Below, piece after piece: positions 1 to 6,400 of a DNA stretch of 7,677 bases. The DNA lies in the NCBI GenBank assembly GCA_023437485.1, contig JAEZGB010000186.1, positions 1 through 7,677 of the forward strand. The letters are read 5' to 3'. The DNA comes from Bacteroidota bacterium (GTDB taxonomy: Bacteria > Bacteroidota > Bacteroidia > Flavobacteriales > Flavobacteriaceae). How positions within the stretch are numbered: position 1 is the first letter of the stretch; every line of letters begins with the position of its first letter. The notes beneath the pieces were generated by a model. It did not search any database. It was not told where the DNA came from and was given only the letters and a program-made list of their open reading frames with translations. The position numbers were made by a program, and so were the translations under genes.

Positions 1-27
1 ACGCCAGGGGTGCCGGTTGTAATTTAG
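1..27 (+). CDS. Possible last codons of a convergent plus-strand gene (partial)
   Basis: Frame 1 of the plus strand is open from the left edge and reads TPGVPVVI followed by TAG at 25-27. A short hydrophobic, strand-like run ending just before an inverted repeat is what the end of a gene converging on the minus-strand operon would look like. Eight codons cannot identify a family, and an open frame of this length arises easily by chance. Treat it as a pointer to look left of the window, not as an established gene. Confidence 0.22.
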   Translation, partial: TPGVPVVI

Positions 28-96
28 ACCTCAAAGGTTTTATTTCGCTGCGCTCCATACAATTCGGCTGCGCCTCGGGTTAGAAACCTTTGAGGT
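28..96. repeat. Inverted repeat with 13-bp perfect arms and GC-rich spacer
   Basis: The left arm ACCTCAAAGGTTT (28-40) is the exact reverse complement of AAACCTTTGAGGT (84-96). The arms are separated by 43 nt. The spacer holds two similar GC-rich segments, TTCGCTGCGCTC (44-55) and TTCGGCTGCGCCTC (63-76). The arms share the 11-bp core of the palindrome at 224-256. From memory, such palindromes and TTCGCTGCGCTC-like spacers recur between genes in flavobacterial genomes, but this cannot be checked here. The element could be a REP/BIME-like repeat or a terminator-like structure for a gene to the left. Confidence 0.8.
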
Positions 97-223
97 TGTT
101 TTTAGCCTTGAGGTTCGGCCCTGAATAACGCTCGAGGTTCTGTTCTGGCGCATGCTTGCACCCATACCTTTACAATTCTTGCGGTTTTCCCGTTCTTAAA
201 TATGGAATGCCCGGTATAACTTA
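97..223. other. Intergenic spacer without a supported gene
   Basis: The whole gap between position 28 and the operon's last stop codon is just over 300 bp. This part of it holds no credible gene. Two weak resemblances to the neighbouring repeat core are visible, CCTTGAGGTTC (106-116) and CTCGAGGTTC (131-140), perhaps decayed half-sites. No tRNA, promoter or conserved RNA structure was recognised. Confidence 0.5.
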
Positions 224-256
224 AAACCTCAAAGGTCTTGAAGACCTTTGAGGTTT
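224..256. repeat. Near-perfect 33-bp palindrome
   Basis: Positions 224-239 are the exact reverse complement of 241-256, giving 16-bp arms around a single central G (240). In RNA this would form a long hairpin with a small loop. It contains the cores ACCTCAAAGGT (226-236) and ACCTTTGAGGT (244-254), the same cores found in the repeat at 28-96. Read on the minus strand it ends in TTTT and then AAG, so it could act as a weak second terminator below the one at 295-320. A repetitive or mobile (REP-like) origin is equally possible. Confidence 0.88.
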
Positions 257-294
257 GTGCCTCCACTCTCCCCCCAACACCTTGCGAATGCGCC

Positions 295-320
295 AAAAAA
301 AAGCCTCCCAAGTGGGAGGC
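295..320 (-). terminator. Rho-independent terminator of the operon
   Basis: GCCTCCC (303-309) pairs with GGGAGGC (314-320) around a four-base loop, and A310/T313 could pair as well. Transcribed leftwards, the stem is followed by eight uridines (A295-A302 on the plus strand). It starts 20 bp past the stop codon of the OmpA-family gene, where an operon terminator is expected. The other side (321-332, CTTTTCTTTTTT) is also T-rich on the plus strand, so the hairpin may stop transcription in both directions. Confidence 0.92.
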
Positions 321-340
321 CTTTTCTTTTTTCTGGAAAA

Positions 341-2209
341 TTATTTCACGATGATAAACTCGCTTCGCCTGTTTTGGGCGTGCTGCTCCTGGGTGCAATC
401 CGCGCCGCAGTCCACCTTGGGCTCGGTCTCGCCGTAGCCTTTTCCGGAGATGCGAGCGGCCTCGATACCCTTGCTGCGAACGTACTGAACCGTTGAGCGC
501 GCGCGGCGATCCGATAGGGCCATGTTGTAGGCATTCGATCCGCGGTTGTCAGTGTGTGCCTTGACCATGATCACCATCTCTGGATTGGCCTTCATGGCCT
601 CGACAAGCTTGTCGAGTTCAAAAGCCCCCTCGCGGGTGATGTTGTGCTTGTCAAACTCAAAATAGATGTCCTTGAGCACCACCTGGGTCTCGGTCACGAT
701 ACTCTCGATGGGCTGCAGGGGCGCGTCAATGCGGCGCTCCCCGCCTTGTTGTGAGGCCACCGGAAAGGTACCCGACTCATACCCCGGATGCGAGGCCTGA
801 AGGGTGTAGGCCTTGCCGCATTCGGTGCGGAAAGACACCTCGCCTTTGGCATCGGCACTTACCGTTGAGATCACATTGCGGCGGTCATCCACAATATCCA
901 CCTTGGCCCCCGATAGCGGCTTTGTGGTCTTGGCATCGGTGACCACGGCTATAAGGTCCACCCCGCAAATCGGTGTGGCGGCGTACAGATCGTCATTGCC
1001 GGTGCGGTTCGAGGCAAAAAAGCCCAGGTTCTTCTCCTTGTCAAAAGAGAAGCTAAAGTCGTCTTTCTCGGTATTGACCGGCTTTCCAAGGTTCACCGCA
1101 TCGGTACCTTTGGCCAGGTCCACTTTAAAGACATCAAGCCCGCCGAGTCCGGGCTTGCCGTTTGATGAGTAGTAAAGGGTGGTGTTGTCATCGGCGATGA
1201 AAGGGAAGGAGTCATTGCCCCCGGTGTTGACCATCGGCCCCAGGTTCTCCGGAGTGCCGAACTTGCCATCGCCATCTATAGATACCCTCCAGATATCCAC
1301 CCCGCCCAGGCTTCCGGGCATATCCGAGGAGAAGTACAGGGTTTTGCCATCGCGTGATACGCTCGGGTTGGCCGTGGAGTATTCTGAACTGTTGAACGGA
1401 AGCGAGGTGACATTGCTCCACGAATCGCCGTTTTTGGTGGCCTTGTAGATGTTGTTCTTGCCCAGTTTGAGACGGTTCTTGCGATCGCGTTCAAACTCCT
1501 TCTCGCGAAAGGAGTCGCTGGCAAAATACACCGTGTTGCCATCGGCGGTGATCGAGAGCGGCCCGTCGTGGTACTGGGAGTTCAGCCCCGATACGGTGGC
1601 CGCGTTGGTGATGGTGCCGTCTTGGTTGTAATCGGCGCGGTAGATATCCAGGAAAGGCTCCTCGTTCCACCCGTACTCCTTGCGGGCCTGGTTGCGCGCG
1701 CTGGTAAAGTAGAGGACGTTTCCGTAGGTCACCGGGCCAAACTCGCTCTTGTCGCTCGAGGCCTCAAGGCGCTTGATATCGTAGAGCTTCTCCTTGCTCA
1801 TCAGCCTTGGGATGTAATTGGGGTCTTTCAAAAAGTCCTTGGCCCTTTGATCATCGGGGGCCATCTGGGCGAACTTTTTCATCTGCACGTTGGCCTGTTC
1901 GTACTGGCCATTGCCCTTTAGCATCTGGGCGTAGCGGTAGTAGGTCTCGGCCTCCTGATCGGTCTCGATGGCACGGGCGTACCACTTGATGGCCTCGGCG
2001 GTGTTGAACATATTGTAGTAGGTGTCCCCGAGTTGTTTGTACACATACGGGCTGCCCTTGCCGTTGTCAACAAGCTTGGCATAGGCCGCGGCGGCATCCA
2101 CGTACTCATACCGCGCGAAGAGCTTGTCGGCCGCCTCGGTGTCCCGGTTCTGCGCGCTCATCAAGGCGCTGATCAAGGCAAAACTTAATGCTATATATAA
2201 TTTTTTCAT
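341..2209 (-). CDS. PorE-like OmpA-family protein (TPR, PD40 propeller, CRD, OmpA)
   Basis: This 622-aa protein is probably periplasmic or outer-membrane associated and binds peptidoglycan. Residues 1-19 form a signal peptide (MKKLY start, hydrophobic core, likely cut after MSA); there is no lipobox cysteine. Residues ~24-125 are TPR-like helical repeats. Residues ~155-412 contain five WD40-like PD40 blades, each with a D-G-x-T-x-Y-F-x-S-type strand, near 158, 216, 281, 335 and 385. Residues ~413-500 resemble a carboxypeptidase-regulatory-like domain. Residues ~508-622 are an OmpA C-terminal domain; D554 and R569 match in spacing the Asp/Arg pair that contacts diaminopimelate in OmpA. A Cys pair at 601/605 lies in its last part. 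The order matches that described for T9SS protein PorE of Porphyromonas gingivalis. The gene starts 20 bp after the PorP/SprF gene, so co-transcription is likely, and it probably anchors the secretion or adhesion complex to the cell wall. Domain calls are strong; equivalence to PorE is inferred. Confidence 0.93.
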   Translation of the reverse strand: MKKLYIALSFALISALMSAQNRDTEAADKLFARYEYVDAAAAYAKLVDNGKGSPYVYKQLGDTYYNMFNTAEAIKWYARAIETDQEAETYYRYAQMLKGNGQYEQANVQMKKFAQMAPDDQRAKDFLKDPNYIPRLMSKEKLYDIKRLEASSDKSEFGPVTYGNVLYFTSARNQARKEYGWNEEPFLDIYRADYNQDGTITNAATVSGLNSQYHDGPLSITADGNTVYFASDSFREKEFERDRKNRLKLGKNNIYKATKNGDSWSNVTSLPFNSSEYSTANPSVSRDGKTLYFSSDMPGSLGGVDIWRVSIDGDGKFGTPENLGPMVNTGGNDSFPFIADDNTTLYYSSNGKPGLGGLDVFKVDLAKGTDAVNLGKPVNTEKDDFSFSFDKEKNLGFFASNRTGNDDLYAATPICGVDLIAVVTDAKTTKPLSGAKVDIVDDRRNVISTVSADAKGEVSFRTECGKAYTLQASHPGYESGTFPVASQQGGERRIDAPLQPIESIVTETQVVLKDIYFEFDKHNITREGAFELDKLVEAMKANPEMVIMVKAHTDNRGSNAYNMALSDRRARSTVQYVRSKGIEAARISGKGYGETEPKVDCGADCTQEQHAQNRRSEFIIVK

Positions 2210-2229
2210 GTTCTTGGCGTGCTTTTATG

Positions 2230-3153
2230 TTAGAAATACCTCGGGGACTGCGATACCTTTTTGGAGAAGTTCACATCAAAGAGCAGGATGATCTCGTGCG
2301 ATGAAGGCGTGGTCACGTTCAAATCCGACACGATGTGATCATAGGCATACCCCAGCTTCAGGCTCGGGGTGATCTGATACCCCACCATCGCTCCAAAGGA
2401 ATCCTCCAGGCGATAGGTGCCTCCGATCTCAAACTTCTCGTTGAACAAAAAATTGGCCGAGGCATCCACCGATACCGGCGCGTTGAAGGCCGTCTTGATC
2501 ATCCCGAAAGGCTTGAACTTCACGTTGGGCGAGAGGTCAAAGACGTACCCACCGGTTAAAAAGTAATGCGATACCTCGCTGCCGTACTCGGCGCCGTCAA
2601 AATCCAGGTATTTGCTCTTGAGCATGTTGGGCACCGAGAAGGCCACGTAATAGCGGTCGGTGTAGTAGAAAAGCCCCGCCCCCAGGTTGAAGTTCGAGCT
2701 CGAGGGGTTCTCACCGGCAAACACCCCGTCGTCCACATCGGGAAGGGTTGGGTAGATGCGGTTGAAATCGATCTTGTGAAGGGTAAGCCCGGCCTTGATC
2801 CCCAAAGCCAGCCTGTGCTCCCCGCCCAGATTTAGGGTGTAGGAGAAATCCCCATAGATGTTGTTTTCCTCAACCGGCCCGATCTTATCGGAGATTACCG
2901 AAAGCCCCAATCCCACGTTCTTGCCCACCGGGGCGTGCCCGAAAAAGGTAGCCGTGGTGGGGGCATCCTCGATCTCCACCCACTGCTTGCGGTACAATAG
3001 ACCCAGTGAGAGCGCCTCCTTGCTTCCGGCATAGGCCGGGTTGAGAACGCTCATATTATACATGTACTGCGTATAATGAGGGTCCTGCTGGGCGTGGCCC
3101 TCTCCCATGGAAAGCAGCACTGCTGCAAGGGCCGTAAAATATAGTTTCTTCAT
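2230..3153 (-). CDS. PorP/SprF-family type IX secretion outer-membrane protein
   Basis: This 307-aa protein has the usual length and landmarks of the PorP/SprF family. A signal peptide ends near residue 21-22 (GHAQ). The family's N-terminal signature follows: QDPHYTQY (23-30), NPAYAGS (38-44) and YRKQWV (54-59). The rest alternates short amphipathic strands and Gly/Asp turns as in an outer-membrane beta-barrel, and the protein ends in SPRYF. In Flavobacterium johnsoniae, SprF is needed to secrete the adhesin SprB, and related proteins serve other substrates with type B sorting domains. Its position directly after such a substrate suggests it is that adhesin's dedicated partner, not the core PorP of the secretion machine. 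The start is supported by the signal peptide. No Shine-Dalgarno sequence is present; an AT-rich AATAAAAAC leader precedes the ATG, typical of Bacteroidota. The first five residues, MKKLY, are identical to those of the following gene. Confidence 0.95.
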   Translation of the reverse strand: MKKLYFTALAAVLLSMGEGHAQQDPHYTQYMYNMSVLNPAYAGSKEALSLGLLYRKQWVEIEDAPTTATFFGHAPVGKNVGLGLSVISDKIGPVEENNIYGDFSYTLNLGGEHRLALGIKAGLTLHKIDFNRIYPTLPDVDDGVFAGENPSSSNFNLGAGLFYYTDRYYVAFSVPNMLKSKYLDFDGAEYGSEVSHYFLTGGYVFDLSPNVKFKPFGMIKTAFNAPVSVDASANFLFNEKFEIGGTYRLEDSFGAMVGYQITPSLKLGYAYDHIVSDLNVTTPSSHEIILLFDVNFSKKVSQSPRYF

Positions 3154-3173
3154 TGGTGTGTGTTTTTATTGAA

Positions 3174-3212
3174 CACCGCCCCGGGAAGGTTTTTCCTGCT
3201 TCCCGGTGGGTG
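3174..3212 (-). promoter_or_regulatory. Intergenic hairpin between adhesin and PorP/SprF genes
   Basis: CCGGGAAG (3181-3188) is the exact complement of CTTCCCGG (3199-3206), with a 10-nt loop. CACC (3174-3177) and GGTG (3209-3212) can extend the stem past a small internal loop. In the leftward transcript it follows the adhesin stop codon by about 13 nt and precedes the PorP/SprF start by about 20 nt. No U-run follows it on either strand, so it is not a classical terminator. It could be a transcript-processing or stability element, or a partial attenuator, that sets the ratio of adhesin to partner. The structure is seen directly; its role is inferred. Confidence 0.6.
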
Positions 3213-3225
3213 CTCTTCTCTTGGT

Positions 3226-3483
3226 TTAGTTTCTCTCCCTGTTGATGTAGATCCAGCCGGTCTTGGTCTCTCCCACGGCGTAATCAATCACGTAGTAGTA
3301 AGTTCCGTCAGGAAGCTCCTCCCCTTTGTCGGACTGGCCGTACCACTGATTGGAATAGTTGGCCCGCGAGTAGACCTTCACACCATAGCGATTGAAGATC
3401 TGCAACTGGCGCACATCCTGGCCCACAAGGTCAAAGTAATCGTTCTGGCCGTCACCGTTGGCCGAGATACCTTTCTGGATCTG
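3226..3483 (-). other. Type B T9SS C-terminal sorting domain (CHU_C / gliding motility-associated)
   Basis: These last 85 residues of the giant protein carry the family signature: ISANGDGQNDYF, then LQIFNRYGVKVY, then an N-x-W-Y-G segment, LPDGTYYYVIDY, and the terminal strand TGWIYINRE. This domain type directs proteins through the type IX secretion system in gliding Bacteroidota. Unlike type A domains, its export is thought to need a cognate PorP/SprF protein, which is encoded next door. It appears intact, with all these conserved parts present and nothing after them except RN. Confidence 0.95.
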
Positions 3484-6400
3484 GCATGAGGTGTTAACAA
3501 CCTCAAGGCTTTGGGCCGTGGAGTCGCATCCGCCCGAGCTTACAACCACACTGTAGGTGGCCGCGCCGCTTACAACGATGGACTGGGTGGCATCCGAACC
3601 GATGATCTGGCCCGTGGCCCCCGCGCTCCAGGTGTAACTCACCGCGTTGGGATCAAAACCATTGGCAGGGTTCACCGTCAGCACGTACTGGCTGCCGTTA
3701 CACTGGCCCGTGATGGTAAACTCAGGCGTGTTGCCGATAGTCACCGTAAAGCTCTCCTGGGCCGGGCATACGGCCGATCCCGAGGTGTTCTGGGCATATA
3801 CATACAGCGTCTGGGTCTGGGTGATCACATCGCCCGCGCTGAGCGGGGTGCCCGATCCGTCAGGGCCCGTAAAGTACGCCCCATCGCCCACGATCGGCTC
3901 AAGGGTAAAGGAGTCGCATGCGCTCACATCGGCCACCGGATTCACGCTCGGGGCGGCCAAAATGGTCACCGTAAAGGAATCCTCACTCCAGCAGTTTGGA
4001 GTGGTGCCGCTTTGGGCATACACATAAAGGGTCTGATCAGTGGTGATCACATCGCCCGCGTTGAGCATCGTGCCACCGCCCAGGGTGTCGGTGTAGTAAC
4101 TGCCCGTTGTAAGGGCCGGAAGCGTGTAAGGGCCGCACCACTGGATGTCCTCAAAGGTGCCTACCTGTGGCGTTGTGTTGATGGTCACCACAAACGAATC
4201 CTCGGCGGTGCAGGTTCCGTCCTGCTGATAGACATAAATGGTCTGGCTCTGGGTGATGGGCTGGCTGATGTCAATCGGGCCAACTCCGCCCGGTGAGGTA
4301 AAGTAACCTCCGGCCGTCAGCGGATCAAGGGTGTGACTGCCACAGGCAACCACATCCTCAGGAGCGGTGATGCTCAGGGTACCGATGGTAACCACAAAGC
4401 TCGCCTGGGCCACACAGTTGGGGTCAGTCCCGCTCTGGGCGTAAATATAAACCGTGGTCTGGTCATCGCAAATAGTGTCATTGGCACTCCACATCGTTCC
4501 CGTACCGTCAGGGCCACTGTAATAATTGCCTACCGAAAGCTCCGGAAGAACATAACAGTTACAAGCCGTAACGTCAGTGACAGGAGGGATGACGGGGGTT
4601 CCGATGATATCCACTACAAAACTGTCTTCGTCAGTACATGTGCCGTTATCAGCAAAGATATAAATGGTGGTGTCTTCCGAAATTACATCCCCCGCAAACA
4701 ATGGTGTGCCAAGTCCTCCGGCTGCCGTGAAGTAATTGCCCACTTCAAGCGGCTCCAGTATATATTCTTCACAGACCAATTGGTCTCCCGGATTAATAAT
4801 TTCAGGACCATCTATCACGTCAACATTTACTCCGTCAGTAGCCTCACAACCCTGATACTGGATTGTGACCTCATAAAGCCCGCTGCCGGTAACGGTAATG
4901 GTTGGCGTGGTGTCCGGCAGAGGTTGCCCATTGAGCGTCCAGGCATACACGGCGTCGACAAGGTCAAAATTGATCGGGCTTACCGAAATCGTGGAGTCGG
5001 CACCGCTACAAATGGTATAATCTTCAGGAAGTGTGAACTGAGGAGTTAGATCCTGCAAAATCAAATCAAAACTCGTTACGGTAAAACATCCGCCAAGGCT
5101 CGCTTCAACCCGCACGTAAATAGTTTGCGGATTGGCAATATTGGTATAAGCAGATGGCGTCGTGATGGCATTCACCTCGGCAGCCGCATCTTCGGCAGTC
5201 AGGTAATAGGTCACAAAATAACCACTGCCAAGGTTCTCCAATAAGGATCCTTCATTTTCAGTCAGGTCAAAGACCCCGGTAGGCAGTTCGCTGCACTGAA
5301 ACAGGTCATTGGCCTCGCCGGCTTGAATGGGTTCATAAACCTCAACAATAATGGAATCGCTACCCACACAGGTGGTACCGATATAATTCACCTCAATGGT
5401 ATAAGACCCTTCTTCCGAAACCGTAAGGGTCGGCCCTGTTGCACCTTCAATTTCGACACCGTCCTGCAGCCATTGGATCGCATAGATGGCAGGGTCAAGA
5501 CCCGAATCGATCACGGTTGAACCTCCGGCGCAGATCGCGTTTCCGGTTTCTTCCAGAAGGTTTTCACCAAGCTCCACGTTTCCAAGGCCAAAACTTCCCC
5601 CTTCCAGGAAAACTGCCGAGTCAAATGCCGTATCGCTAAAATCGGCAATCGCTAGCTTGATATGGTAGGTTTGCCCGGGAACAACCGTCGCACTGGCTGT
5701 AAGCGGCACCGTTAACCCATTAAAATTGGTAGGCGCACCCAGAGGACTTAGCCCTTGAGGCAACTGATAGAAATCGCCAAAGTATTCGGGGTTAACTGAC
5801 GGGCATGCGCCATTAAATGCATTGTCCCTAACCGTGAACACTGATATAGGGGTGGTTGTATTCGGTACCACGGCCAGGTTGGTGGTTACACCCGTGGCGA
5901 CATCGGTCAACAAGAATGCGAACACGTCTGAAAATCCGCATTGGAATACGCCATACTCTTCGGAGGCGAAGATAAAGTTGAAACTGATCTCGTCAATCAA
6001 AGGAATAAAATCAAACTCGAGCAACGTAGCGTTGTTCAAGGTTCCAGTGATGCCTTGTGCGGCAAGCACCGCAGTCAGGTCGGCATCACCGGGCCATGCT
6101 CCAAAACCGTCGCTGAGGATCTCCGTATTGGGGCCCGGCGCGCTGTTGGCATTTCCGGTAGTTAATACGATCCCATTCTCAAATGGGAAAGATGACCCAT
6201 TGCGTTCAAAATATCCGATACCGTTATCCGGTGTTCCAAAGTTGATTCCCGTTGATGAAGTCACGTTAGTTACCGTCGCGCAAGTTGTGTTCAGCAACAC
6301 GTCTTCAATAAGTTGCACGGTCGTATACTCAGTGGTACTGGTGGTAATTGGCGGCGGAATCGTTCCGATACAAATGGTGAATGACGAGGTTTGATTGGGC

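Noticed and set aside
28..256. CRISPR array
   Set aside because: There are only four short cores, in alternating orientation and with unequal spacing (47, 129 and 7 nt between cores), and no direct repeat-spacer pattern.
102..398. 98-codon minus-strand open frame overlapping the end of the OmpA-family gene
   Set aside because: It runs through the terminator hairpin and the palindrome and overlaps the OmpA gene in another frame; the protein has no recognisable features.
2210..3225. Separate promoters for the second and third genes
   Set aside because: The short gaps at 2210-2229 and 3154-3225 hold no match to the Bacteroidota -7 pattern TAnnTTTG on the minus strand, so co-transcription from an upstream promoter is the simpler reading.
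3511..4296. 261-codon open frame on the plus strand opposite the repeat array
   Set aside because: It lies wholly antisense to the well-supported adhesin frame. Its composition (many Arg, His, Gly and Ala) is what the opposite strand of GC-rich repeats yields, and its periodicity follows the repeat units.
4333..5049. 238-codon open frame on the plus strand inside the adhesin
   Set aside because: It is antisense to the adhesin, has no recognisable domain, and is rich in Arg, Asn and His as shadow frames are.
5822..6394. 190-codon plus-strand open frame
   Set aside because: It is antisense to the choice-of-anchor L and PPC-like domains, which are clearly the coding strand. No signal peptide or domain was seen.
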